64,000 nt of DNA, taken from NCBI GenBank assembly GCA_964406155.1, contig CAYOQR010000002.1, positions 62,001-126,000 of the forward strand, in the 5' to 3' direction. This document shows positions 18,568 through 27,249 of the stretch, piece by piece (the stretch's first letter is position 1; the number at the start of each line of letters is the position of its first letter). The stretch comes from Dongia_B sp964406155 (GTDB taxonomy: Bacteria > Pseudomonadota > Alphaproteobacteria > Dongiales > Dongiaceae). Under the pieces are notes generated by a model, which was not told where the DNA came from, did no database searches, and saw nothing but the letters and a program-made list of their open reading frames with translations. Made by a program: the position numbers and the translations under genes.

Positions 18568-18900
18568 ATGCCCACCAGCGATAGCCTGCAGATCGAGCCG
18601 TCTCAGGTCAAACAGATGCTCGAGAGCGGCGGGACCTTCGGCATTGTCGATATCCGCCAGAGCTGGGAGCACAAAATCTGTCATATTGACGGCAGCTTGC
18701 TGCTGCCGATGGATGAGTTGCCGGCGAGGCTCTCCGAGCTGCCGATGGACCGTCCGCTTGTGATCGTTTGTCATCATGGGATGCGCAGTTTCCATGCGAC
18801 AATGTGGTTGCGGCAGAATGGATTTCCCCAGGCCATGAATCTTGCCGGTGGGGTCGATGCCTGGGCTGCTCAGATTGATTCGTCCATGGCGCGGTACTAA
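18568..18900 (+). CDS. Rhodanese-like domain protein
   Basis: 110 residues, a single rhodanese domain. The start strand FGIVDIRQSWEH and the active-site loop CHHGMRS (Cys68) are intact, with the closing AGGVDAWA motif. A thiosulfate:acceptor sulfurtransferase or persulfide carrier in the cytoplasm is likely; the physiological sulfur acceptor is unknown. The start at the ATG follows AGGTG by 5 nt. It is the middle gene of the Pcm-like / rhodanese / TolC group. Confidence 0.9.
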   Translation: MPTSDSLQIEPSQVKQMLESGGTFGIVDIRQSWEHKICHIDGSLLLPMDELPARLSELPMDRPLVIVCHHGMRSFHATMWLRQNGFPQAMNLAGGVDAWAAQIDSSMARY

Positions 18901-19029
18901 CGGCGATCAGGCTCTCGATCGTCGAGAGCATGGTGGCCGGATCGGGTGCGAGCGTAAGGTAAGTTGATTTTAGCGCGTTGATCGATAGGGCCCGGCGTGT
19001 TGCGGCGGGCCGCTAGGAAGGGGAATCGG

Positions 19030-20409
19030 ATGAGAACCGGACGTGGAACTTGGCTGGCTGGAACGGCGGTTACTGCCATGGTCGTCCTTTGGGCGGGCCA
19101 GGCAAATGCCACGTCGCTGGAAGATGCCCTGGCGCTTGCCTATGGCACCAATCCGACCTTGGATGCCGAGAGAGCCAATCTGCGGTCCACAGATGAAAAC
19201 GTGCCGCAAGCCCTGTCCGGCTGGCGGCCGACGGTCAGTGCCACCGCTCAAGCATCGAAGGAATGGGTCACCGACCTGCAGCGCTCCGCGACCAATAACA
19301 AGACCAGCGGAAATTTCTCGCCGCAAACCTACGGCATCACGATAACGCAGCCGATCTTCCGCGGCTTTCGCACCGTGAAGGGCACGTCGCAAGCAGAGAA
19401 CCAGGTTCAGGCCGAGCGCCAGAATTTGATCAATACCGAGCAGAACGTTCTGCTGAGCGCGGTCAATGCCTATATGACGGTGGTTCAGGACGAAGCGGTC
19501 CTGGAGCTCAACGAGAACAACGTGAAGGTTCTCCAGGCGCAGTTGGAATCGACGGAAGATCAGTTCCAGGTCGGCGAGTTGACGCGGACCGACGTCGCCC
19601 AGGCCAAGTCGAGCCTGCAGGGGGCGATTGCCGGCCGCATGCAGGCGGAGGGCAATCTGAAGACCTCGCGGGCGACCTATCGCCAGGTCGTCGGTGCAGA
19701 GCCGGTCGATGTGAAGATGCCGAATCCGCATCTGATGCTGCCGGGTACCAAGGACGAGGCGCAGGCGCAGGCGCGTAGCGTCCCGATCGTCAATCAGGCT
19801 CAGTACAATCAAAAGGCCGCCAAGGATCGGATCGATGTGATCTTTGGCCAGATGTTGCCGGAAGTGTCGGTGCAAGGCAGTTTCCAGCGCAATGTGGAGC
19901 CCGGCCTGGGGCAGTCCTCCTTTAATTCCGGCGTGATCATGGGGGTTGTGACCGTCCCGCTCTACCAGGCGGGCAACGTCGAGTCCCAGGTGCGTCAGTC
20001 GAAGCAGCAATATTATCAGAGCAAACGTCTGGTGGATGAGGCCTTGCGCTCGGCGGAACAACAGGCGGTTGCCGCCTGGCAGGCGCTCGATACGGCCAAT
20101 GCGCAGATCTCTTCCTTCGAGGAGCAGGTGAAGGCGGCGAAGATCGCTCTGGACGGCATCCGTCAGGAGCAGCAGGTGGGCGCCCGCACCATCATCGATG
20201 TGTTGGACCAGGAGCAGAGCTATCTCAATGCCGAGGTCAGCCTGGTGAGCGCACGGACCACGCAGGTGGTGGCGCAGTATCAGTTGCTGGCGTCCGTCGG
20301 CCGGCTGACGGCGCAGGAGCTCAAGCTGAAGACCGATCTATACGATCCGGCCAAGCACTATAACGAGGTCCGAGACAAGTTCATCGGCATCGGGCCGTCG
20401 GTTGAATAA
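19030..20409 (+). CDS. tolC: TolC-family outer-membrane channel protein
   Basis: 459 residues from the ATG preceded by GGAAGGGG; a TTG at 18997 is in frame but unlikely. The signal peptide ends near QANA. Two efflux repeats start with SLEDALALAYGTNPTL and, after the midpoint, QAQYNQKAAKDRIDVI, with a GARTIIDVLDQEQSYLNAE segment near residue 390 that is typical of TolC of type I secretion and multidrug efflux. The synteny Pcm-like / rhodanese / tolC / popZ / valS is widely conserved in alphaproteobacteria, so this is probably the general cellular TolC, whereas the one at 15793 belongs to the adhesin locus. Confidence 0.93.
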   Translation: MRTGRGTWLAGTAVTAMVVLWAGQANATSLEDALALAYGTNPTLDAERANLRSTDENVPQALSGWRPTVSATAQASKEWVTDLQRSATNNKTSGNFSPQTYGITITQPIFRGFRTVKGTSQAENQVQAERQNLINTEQNVLLSAVNAYMTVVQDEAVLELNENNVKVLQAQLESTEDQFQVGELTRTDVAQAKSSLQGAIAGRMQAEGNLKTSRATYRQVVGAEPVDVKMPNPHLMLPGTKDEAQAQARSVPIVNQAQYNQKAAKDRIDVIFGQMLPEVSVQGSFQRNVEPGLGQSSFNSGVIMGVVTVPLYQAGNVESQVRQSKQQYYQSKRLVDEALRSAEQQAVAAWQALDTANAQISSFEEQVKAAKIALDGIRQEQQVGARTIIDVLDQEQSYLNAEVSLVSARTTQVVAQYQLLASVGRLTAQELKLKTDLYDPAKHYNEVRDKFIGIGPSVE

Positions 20410-20633
20410 ACAGGCGGTTGAATAGGCGCGCGCGACTAAACATGGTCGAGCAGCTCGATCGAATAAACCTAAAATATCTATATATTGTGTTCGTGTTCAG
20501 AGGCTTTCCAATTTCTTGAGAAAACATGGTGAAACGGATAGGATGGGCGCCAGTTGGTACCGCAGGCGGTAATCTGCGAGTCCTGACGCAACCGCCATCC
20601 CAGCATGACTGCTGATCCGTCGAGGGCCCGGGA

Positions 20634-21455
20634 ATGAGTGAAGCGAAGGCAAATCAGGAACCGTCCATGGAGGAGATCCTGGCCTCCATCCGGCGCATTA
20701 TTTCCGAGGAAGGGCCGGAACCTGCCGCTGGCGATATCGGGGCGCCGATTGCCGCCGCACCGGCTGCTGCCGCGCCTGTGGTCGTCGCACCTGTTGCTGC
20801 GGCGATCCCGCCGGCCACGCCGCCGAAAATGGAAGCTGCCAAGCCGGCACCGGTTTCGCCGCAGCCGGCCCAGTTCGACAATGACGACGATGAAGATGAA
20901 GAACTGGTTTTGACCGATGTGGTCACGGGCGCCGATGCTTTCGACAGCAATGTCGTGCCGCTGAAGCCGGAAGCCAAGATGGAGCCGCTCCGGGAACCGG
21001 ATCCCTTCGACGACGTTGAACTGGCGCTCGATACGCCGACACCCACAGAACCGTCTTTCTCGGAGCCGCCCATGCCAGCCGCCCCCGCTTTCCAGACGCT
21101 CGATCATCCGCTCCAGCCGGCCCCGGCTTCCCGGCCCGCCGCGTCGCTGTCCACGGATGGCGCGCGGGTTGATCCGGAAAAGGTCGCCGCCCAGTTGTCC
21201 GCCGAATTGCCGGACCTGGTGGCTCCGGCGGTCGCCGATGCCACTTCGGCCAGTTTCGCCCAACTGTTGCATCAGCGCCGGCCCGAACCGGTGGCGGAGC
21301 GGCCGACCGGCGACGGCCTGCTGGTCGAAACCCTGGTCCGCCAGGCTGTCGAGCCGATGGTCAGGGACTGGCTGGACACGCATCTCGAGGCCATTGTCGA
21401 ACAGATGGTCCGCCGCGAGATCGAGCGGCTGTCGCGCAAGGCTGAACTGAGCTAG
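20634..21455 (+). CDS. popZ: PopZ-like polar organising protein (DUF2497)
   Basis: 273 residues. The N-terminal helix (MEEILASIRRIISEE) and a C-terminal helical block (LVETLVRQAVEPMVRDWLD then HLEAIVEQMVRREIERLSR) are the two conserved parts of PopZ. Between them is a long Pro/Ala/Glu/Asp-rich disordered linker with an acidic run (DNDDDEDEE). In Caulobacter, PopZ forms a polar condensate that anchors the centromere through ParB and recruits cell-cycle kinases that act upstream of CtrA. The gene sits 224 bp after tolC and 189 bp before valS, the usual alphaproteobacterial order. Confidence 0.9.
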   Translation: MSEAKANQEPSMEEILASIRRIISEEGPEPAAGDIGAPIAAAPAAAAPVVVAPVAAAIPPATPPKMEAAKPAPVSPQPAQFDNDDDEDEELVLTDVVTGADAFDSNVVPLKPEAKMEPLREPDPFDDVELALDTPTPTEPSFSEPPMPAAPAFQTLDHPLQPAPASRPAASLSTDGARVDPEKVAAQLSAELPDLVAPAVADATSASFAQLLHQRRPEPVAERPTGDGLLVETLVRQAVEPMVRDWLDTHLEAIVEQMVRREIERLSRKAELS

Positions 21456-21644
21456 CAAGCAGCTCCGGCCTGTCCCGCCCGGGTTAGGCACCAAGCCTCA
21501 AATCCGTCGCCCAAGGGCGATTTCCGGTCTTTCTGCCGCCGCCAGCTCCCGTTGGCGGCGGTTTTGCCTGCCGGCGGTTGACGGCGGGTCTCCGGCCGCT
21601 ATAACTCGGGCCAGTATTTTCACGAGATCGAAGGAAGGCCAGCG

Positions 21645-24296
21645 ATGCTGGACAAGACTTTCCGGCCGGATGAGGTCGAGAAGAAACAATACGCGGCTTG
21701 GGAAAAGGCAGGGGCATTCGCCGCCCATGTCGATTCCAACAAGGCTCCCTATACCATCATGATGCCGCCGCCGAACGTCACCGGCAGCCTGCATATGGGC
21801 CATGCCTTGACCTTCACTTTGCAGGACGTCCTGATCCGCTACCAGCGCATGCGGGGCCGCGACGCCCTTTGGCAGCCGGGCACCGACCATGCCGGCATCG
21901 CCACGCAGATGGTGGTCGAGCGGCAGTTGGACCAGCAGGGCATCAAGCGCACCGATCTCGGCCGCGAGAAGTTCCTGGAAAAGGTCTGGGCCTGGAAGGC
22001 GGAATCCGGCGGCACCATCACCAGCCAGCTCCGCCGCCTCGGCGCGTCCGCGGACTGGCCGCGCGAACGCTTCACCATGGATGAGGGGCTGAGCCTCGCC
22101 GTCCGCAAGGTCTTCGTCGACCTTTATCGGCAGAAGCTGATCTACCGCGACAAGCGGCTGGTCAACTGGGACCCGAAGCTGCACACCGCGATTTCCGATC
22201 TCGAAGTCGCGCAGAAGGAGCACAAGGGCCATCTCTGGCATTTCAAATATCCGGTCGAGGGCCAGCCGGGCCGCTTCCTGACGGTCGCGACCACACGCCC
22301 AGAAACCATGCTGGGCGATACTGCGGTTGCGGTGAATCCGGAAGACGAGCGCTACAAGGATCTGATCGGCAAGCATCTCATCCTGCCGCTGGTCGGTCGC
22401 CGTATTCCGGTAGTGGGCGATGAGCATGCCGATCCGGAAACCGGCAGCGGCGCCGTGAAGATCACGCCGGCGCACGACTTCAATGACTTCGAGGTCGGTC
22501 GCCGTCACAGCCTGCCGATGATCAATATCTTCGACCGGGATGCGCATCTGAACGAGAACGTGCCGGAAGCCTATCGCGGCATGGATCGCTATGCGGCGCG
22601 CACCAAGGTCGTGGCCGATCTCGAAGCCCTGGGCCTGGTCGAGAAGATCGACGATCACACGCTGATGCTGCCCTATGGCGATCGCTCCGGTGTCGTCATC
22701 GAGCCCTGGCTCACCGATCAGTGGTATTGCGATGCCAAGACCCTGGCGCAGCCGGCCATCAAAGCTGTGGAAGAGGGCCGTACCGTGTTCGTGCCGAAGC
22801 AATGGGAGAACACCTATTTCGACTGGATGCGCAACATCCAGCCCTGGTGCATCTCGCGTCAGCTCTGGTGGGGCCACCAGATCCCGGCCTGGTACGGCCC
22901 GGACGGCGAAGTCTTCGTCGCCATGGACGAGAACGAAGCGAAGGCGCTGGCGGCCACGCATTACGGCAAGGCGGTCGAGCTGACCCGCGATGCCGACGTG
23001 CTCGATACCTGGTTCTCCTCGGCGCTGTGGCCGTTCTCGACGCTCGGCTGGCCGGAGCAGACGCCGGAGCTGGCACGCTATTATCCTGGCGATGTCCTGG
23101 TCACCGGCTTCGACATCATCTTCTTCTGGGTTGCCCGGATGATGATGATGGGGCTGCATTTCATGGGCGATGTGCCGTTCCGCACGGTCTATATCCATGC
23201 CCTGGTGCGCGACGAGCACGGCCAGAAGATGTCGAAGTCCAAGGGCAATGTGATCGATCCGCTGGATCTCATCGACAAGTTCGGCTGCGATGCGTTGCGT
23301 TTCACCCTGGCGGCCCTGGCGGCGCAGGGACGCGACATCAAGATGTCGGAGAACCGTGTCGAGGGCTATCGCAACTTCGCAACAAAATTGTGGAATGCGA
23401 CGCGCTTCTGCCAGATGAACGAGTGCAAGGCGATTGAGGGCTTCGACCCGGCCGCGCTCAAGAACGGTGTCAATCGCTGGATGATCGGTCGTCTGGCGGC
23501 CACCATCAAGGCAGTCGATCAGGCCATGTCGGCCTATCGCTTCAACGATGCAGCCAATGCGCTCTATCAGTGTGTCTGGGGCGAGTTCTGCGACTGGTAT
23601 CTGGAATTCACCAAGCCGATCCTGCAAGGCAATGACGAGGCCGCGAAAGCGGAAACGCGGGCGACCACCGCCTGGGTGCTGGGGCAGTTGCTGCATCTCC
23701 TGCATCCCTTCATGCCGTTCCTGACCGAGGAATTGTGGGAGCAGGTCGGCCTCAGCGGTTCCGGCCGGCTGATCGGCGCTGACTGGCCGCAGATCAGCGA
23801 GGCGGCGATCGATGCCGAGGCGACGGCGGATCTCGACTGGATGATTCGTTTGGTCGGCGATGTCCGTGCCCTGCGCACCGAAATGAACGTGCCGCCGGCC
23901 GCCCAGGTGGAGCTGATCATCCGCGATGCCGGGGCGAAGACGGCGGATCGCCTGACGCGGTATAACGACCTCGTTTGCCGGCTGGCACGCGCCTCGTCCG
24001 CGCATCTGCTGATGGGTGAGGCGCCGAAGGGGGCCGCGCAGATCGTGATCGACGAGGCGACGGTGCTGCTGCCCTTGAGCGGTGTGATCGACGTCCAGCA
24101 GGAGGGTGCGCGGCTCAAGAAGGAGTTCGACAAGGCGAATGCCGAAGCGGAGAAGCTGTCAAAGAAGCTCGGCAATGAGCAATTCCTCGCCAAGGCCATG
24201 CCGGAAGTGGTGGAAGAACAGCGCCAGCGCCTGGCCGAGATGGAATTGGCGAAGAGCAAGCTGACCCAGGCCATGGAGCGGCTCGCCACCTTGTAA
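21645..24296 (+). CDS. valS: Valyl-tRNA synthetase
   Basis: 883 residues. It charges tRNA-Val with valine in the cytoplasm. The class I signatures are present: PPPNVTGSLHMGHAL (HIGH motif) near residue 45 and KMSKSKGN near residue 530. The editing (CP1) domain lies between them, with the conserved TTRPETMLGD segment near 220. The anticodon-binding domain follows, and a C-terminal coiled coil (EGARLKKEFDKANAEAEKL) is typical of ValRS. The ATG follows AAGGAAGG. The length is usual for the family. Confidence 0.98.
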   Translation: MLDKTFRPDEVEKKQYAAWEKAGAFAAHVDSNKAPYTIMMPPPNVTGSLHMGHALTFTLQDVLIRYQRMRGRDALWQPGTDHAGIATQMVVERQLDQQGIKRTDLGREKFLEKVWAWKAESGGTITSQLRRLGASADWPRERFTMDEGLSLAVRKVFVDLYRQKLIYRDKRLVNWDPKLHTAISDLEVAQKEHKGHLWHFKYPVEGQPGRFLTVATTRPETMLGDTAVAVNPEDERYKDLIGKHLILPLVGRRIPVVGDEHADPETGSGAVKITPAHDFNDFEVGRRHSLPMINIFDRDAHLNENVPEAYRGMDRYAARTKVVADLEALGLVEKIDDHTLMLPYGDRSGVVIEPWLTDQWYCDAKTLAQPAIKAVEEGRTVFVPKQWENTYFDWMRNIQPWCISRQLWWGHQIPAWYGPDGEVFVAMDENEAKALAATHYGKAVELTRDADVLDTWFSSALWPFSTLGWPEQTPELARYYPGDVLVTGFDIIFFWVARMMMMGLHFMGDVPFRTVYIHALVRDEHGQKMSKSKGNVIDPLDLIDKFGCDALRFTLAALAAQGRDIKMSENRVEGYRNFATKLWNATRFCQMNECKAIEGFDPAALKNGVNRWMIGRLAATIKAVDQAMSAYRFNDAANALYQCVWGEFCDWYLEFTKPILQGNDEAAKAETRATTAWVLGQLLHLLHPFMPFLTEELWEQVGLSGSGRLIGADWPQISEAAIDAEATADLDWMIRLVGDVRALRTEMNVPPAAQVELIIRDAGAKTADRLTRYNDLVCRLARASSAHLLMGEAPKGAAQIVIDEATVLLPLSGVIDVQQEGARLKKEFDKANAEAEKLSKKLGNEQFLAKAMPEVVEEQRQRLAEMELAKSKLTQAMERLATL

Positions 24297-24329
24297 CGGT
24301 TATATTGAGTTGGGCTTTTTTGCCTATTT

Positions 24330-24358
24330 CGCCGCAGGATGCCGGGTATCCTGCGGCG
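24330..24358. repeat. Perfect 11-bp inverted repeat downstream of valS
   Basis: CGCCGCAGGAT, a 7-nt loop and ATCCTGCGGCG, starting 34 bp after the valS stop. No T-tract follows on either strand, so it is either a weak transcript-end or stabilising hairpin or a protein-binding palindrome. Confidence 0.6.
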
Positions 24359-24489
24359 GGTGGGAAATGCCATGTCGATCCTGATCGAAAGGCCGTTCCG
24401 GCAGCGCTGCCTGCAATACCAATGGTAGACCTTTCCACAGGGCTAGTTTCCTGGGATGATATATTTTTGATCTCCCTCAGAGGGGCAGG

Positions 24490-24960
24490 GTGCAGGATCA
24501 GCTCGACATCTTTCCGCCGGCTGAAGCGCATGACTCCCGGTTGCGCCGTCTCTATGGCTATTGGCTGAGCAAGCAGGAAGGACGCTCGTTCCCGCTCCGC
24601 GCCGATCTCGACCCGATCGAATTCAGTTATATTCTCGGTTACGTCACGCTGGTCGATGTGGTCGGCACGGAACCGGTGGAAAAATGGCGCTATCGGTTCC
24701 GCCTGGATGGCTCATTGCTGGTTGCGAGTTCCGGCGCCGACTATACCGGCCGATATCTCGACGAGTTGCCGTGGCCGGACTATGTCTCGTTTGTCACCTG
24801 GACCTATGACCGCGTTGTGGAAAGCCGGACCCCGCTGGGCTATCGCCGGCGGGGTAATGCCGAGCAATATTTCTTCACCGAGGAAACCATCATTCTGCCG
24901 CTCGGCCCCGATGGCGACCGTGTCGACAAATTGCTGATCGCCGTCATTCCTGGCGATTGA
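24490..24960 (+). CDS. PAS_5-type PAS domain protein
   Basis: 156 residues, a single soluble domain. The pattern LRRLYGYWLSKQEGRSFP, then DLDPIEFSYILGYVTLVDV, a beta strand YRFRLDGSLL, and a late TEETIILPLG with a final IAVIP strand matches the small PAS_5 (PF07310) proteins common in Rhodospirillales. These proteins have no output domain and their ligands are generally unknown. The GTG start is chosen because GAGGGGCAG lies just upstream and the family begins close to this point. Confidence 0.75.
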   Translation: MQDQLDIFPPAEAHDSRLRRLYGYWLSKQEGRSFPLRADLDPIEFSYILGYVTLVDVVGTEPVEKWRYRFRLDGSLLVASSGADYTGRYLDELPWPDYVSFVTWTYDRVVESRTPLGYRRRGNAEQYFFTEETIILPLGPDGDRVDKLLIAVIPGD

Positions 24961-24991
24961 TCCGGCATCGCATTGGGAAAGCCGACACTGA

Positions 24992-25074
24992 CATCAGCCG
25001 CACCAACCATCAGCCGCGCCAACCCGATGATCTGGAACCCCATGATTTGGAAACGGTGACCTGGAAACGGTGAC
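24992..25074. repeat. Two short tandem duplications upstream of lemA
   Basis: A 16-bp unit (CATCAGCCGC[A/G]CCAAC) occurs twice at 24992-25023. A TGGAAACGGTGAC unit occurs twice with a 14-bp period at 25048-25074. They occupy the spacer between the PAS gene and lemA. No open frame with a ribosome-binding site crosses them. Confidence 0.85.
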
Positions 25075-25219
25075 TGGGCGATACCATCTCGGGAACTGTG
25101 ACTCCTTCGCCTGCTGACTGCTTGTCCGGCCGCGATCCCCGGTTGCAATTGAGCAGCAGCGCCATCACAGTGGTCGACATGTGTTGCTCTGCACTGAAAT
25201 CAACTGCGTGGGAAAGAAC

Positions 25220-25837
25220 ATGACTTTCGGTAAAATCGTCAGGCGCCTTTTGATTTCGGCGCTGCTGCTGTCCTTGACTGCCTGCGGCATCAACAACATT
25301 CCGACCTATGAGGAACAGGCCAAGGCGGCCTGGTCGAATGTGCTGAACCAGTATCAGCGTCGTGCCGATCTGATCCCCAATCTGGTGGCGACGGTGAAGG
25401 GCGCCGCCGATTTCGAGAAGTCGACCCTCGAGGCGGTGGTGAATGCCCGGGCCAAGGTGGGCTCCATGCAGCTTCCCGCCGACATCCTGACCAATCCCCA
25501 GGCGATGCAGCAATTCCAGGCGAACCAAGCGGGCCTCACCTCGGCCCTGTCGCGATTGATGGTGGTGGCCGAGCAATATCCCAATCTGAAGGCCAATGAG
25601 AATTTCCAGACCCTGCAGGCGCAGTTGGAAGGTACCGAGAACCGTATCGCGGTGGCGCGGCGCGACTTCATCGAAGCGGTCCGGGTCTACAATACCGAGC
25701 TGAAGACCATTCCGGGCCGTTGGTGGAGATCGATGTTCTATTCCGATGCCAAGGAGATGGCGCAGTTCCAGGCCGATGAGGCGGCGCAGGCTGTGCCAAA
25801 GGTCGATTTCGGCACCTCGGGACAGAGCAGCCAGTAA
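25220..25837 (+). CDS. LemA family lipoprotein
   Basis: 205 residues from the ATG with GGGAAAG upstream; an earlier in-frame start at 25181 would bury the signal sequence. The N-terminus is a lipoprotein signal with lipobox LTAC. The LemA core follows: EEQAKAAWSNVLNQYQRRADLIPNLV, then FEKSTLEAVVNARAKV, YPNLKANENFQTLQAQLEGTENRI and ARRDFIEAVRVYN. LemA proteins are membrane-anchored four-helix proteins of poorly known function, usually encoded beside TPM-domain proteins as here (12 bp to the next gene). Confidence 0.93.
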   Translation: MTFGKIVRRLLISALLLSLTACGINNIPTYEEQAKAAWSNVLNQYQRRADLIPNLVATVKGAADFEKSTLEAVVNARAKVGSMQLPADILTNPQAMQQFQANQAGLTSALSRLMVVAEQYPNLKANENFQTLQAQLEGTENRIAVARRDFIEAVRVYNTELKTIPGRWWRSMFYSDAKEMAQFQADEAAQAVPKVDFGTSGQSSQ

Positions 25838-25849
25838 GGTTGGTGCTGG

Positions 25850-26617
25850 ATGCCGATGCTGCGCGGTGCTCTCCTGCTGTTGATCGTTCTGCTGCTGCCG
25901 GTCGCCGCCCTGGCCGACCCGCCGATCCCGGCTTTGAGCGGACGCGTGGTTGATCAGGCCGGTATCCTCGATGCGGCGAGCCAGGCGCGGCTCACCCAGG
26001 AGCTGGCGGATTACGAAAAGAGCACCAGCACGCAGATCGTGGTGGTAACGCTGCCCGATCTGCAGGGCTATCCGATCGAGGATTGGGGCATTGCCTTGCT
26101 GCGCGGCTGGGCGATCGGCCAGCAGGGCAAGAATAACGGCGTGGTGCTGATCGTCGCACCGAAGGACCGGCAGCTTCGGATCGAGACCGGTTATGGCGCC
26201 GAAGGGCCGCTGCCGGATGCCACCGCCGACGCCATCATCCGGCGCGTCATCGTACCCGATTTCAAGCAGGGTAATTTCTCCACCGGCATCGAGGCCGGCG
26301 TGAAGGCCATCATGGCGGCCCTGGACGGGTCATTCGAGGCGGATAAGGCGCAAGAGGGCAAGTCGGATGGCACGGCACCCTGGCCGGCTTTCGCCATTGT
26401 CGCGGCCTGGTTCGTGATCGTCTTCGTCATGATGGTGATCCGGCATCGCAACGGACAGCTCTATGGCGGCCGGCGTCGCTTCGGCGGCTGGGATGGCGGC
26501 GGTGGTTTTGGTGGTGGTTTTGGCGGGGGAGGCTTCGGGGGCGGTGGATTTGGCGGTGGCGGTTTCGGCGGTGGTGGCGGCACTGGCGGTGGCGGCGGCG
26601 CCTCGGGGCGGTGGTGA
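25850..26617 (+). CDS. TPM-domain membrane protein, YgcG family
   Basis: 255 residues. A signal peptide (ends near ALA-DPP) and an exported TPM_phosphatase domain (about 28-175) with GRVVDQAGILD, TQIVVVTLPDL and RIETGYGAEGPLPD are followed by a transmembrane helix (about 185-205) and a Gly/Phe-rich C-terminal tail of GGGGFGG repeats, normal for YgcG-like proteins. It pairs with LemA upstream. Phosphatase activity is known for some plant TPM proteins but unproven in bacteria. Confidence 0.9.
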   Translation: MPMLRGALLLLIVLLLPVAALADPPIPALSGRVVDQAGILDAASQARLTQELADYEKSTSTQIVVVTLPDLQGYPIEDWGIALLRGWAIGQQGKNNGVVLIVAPKDRQLRIETGYGAEGPLPDATADAIIRRVIVPDFKQGNFSTGIEAGVKAIMAALDGSFEADKAQEGKSDGTAPWPAFAIVAAWFVIVFVMMVIRHRNGQLYGGRRRFGGWDGGGGFGGGFGGGGFGGGGFGGGGFGGGGGTGGGGGASGRW

Positions 26618-26619
26618 GC

Positions 26620-27228
26620 ATGACGGGGCAGGCTGATGATCGGATCGCCGCGGCAATCGCGTCGGCGGAGGCGCGGACGGCGGCGGAGATCGTCGCGGCC
26701 ATTCTGCCGCGGGCGGACACTTACCGTGTGACGGCCCTGCTGGCGGCTTTCGCTGTTGTCTCGCTGGGTTCCGTCGGTGCGGCGCTGCTTCTGCCGCATG
26801 CCGTTTCGCTCTATGGCTTCATCGGCGTGACGATTCTTGCCATCGTCATCTATCTACTGTGTGAACATACCGCGCTTGGCATCTGGCTGACCGTTCCCGC
26901 GGCCCGGCATAGAGCTTGCCTGACCCGGGCCCGGCTCATCTTTCTGGCGCATGGCATCGATGCGACGAGGGATCGGCTCGGTTTGCTGATCTTCGTCGGG
27001 GTGGCGGAGCATCACATCGAAATCCTCCCGGATCGCGGCATTGCCGCAGTCGTGCCGGCAAGCAGATGGGCGGATCTCGTCACCGATTTCACGGCGGGAA
27101 TCGGCAAGGCGGGATTGGAGGCATCGCTGACAAATTTGATCGCGGCGGTCAGTGGCGAACTGGCACCGCATTTCCCGCCGACAGCGGATCAGGCAAACGA
27201 TCTCCCGGACCGGCCGCTCCGCGCGTGA
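26620..27228 (+). CDS. TPM-domain membrane protein (divergent)
   Basis: 202 residues starting at an ATG 3 bp after the preceding stop codon; upstream in-frame GTGs at 26611 and 26614 would overlap it. Two hydrophobic segments (about 37-57 and 62-84) sit inside the chain. The C-terminal half has the short TPM-like pattern RLGLLIFVGVAEHHIEILPDRGI and TAGIGKAGLEASLTNLI. It completes a lemA / TPM / TPM operon that is recurrent in alphaproteobacteria. Exact role unknown. Confidence 0.85.
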   Translation: MTGQADDRIAAAIASAEARTAAEIVAAILPRADTYRVTALLAAFAVVSLGSVGAALLLPHAVSLYGFIGVTILAIVIYLLCEHTALGIWLTVPAARHRACLTRARLIFLAHGIDATRDRLGLLIFVGVAEHHIEILPDRGIAAVVPASRWADLVTDFTAGIGKAGLEASLTNLIAAVSGELAPHFPPTADQANDLPDRPLRA

Positions 27229-27249
27229 TGACGGCGGGCGCCAACAGGA

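Noticed and set aside
21498..24005. 835-codon open frame antisense to valS
   Set aside because: Shadow of valS; the sequence is composed of repeated Arg, Gly, Asp and Ile patterns typical of such antisense frames and has no domain.
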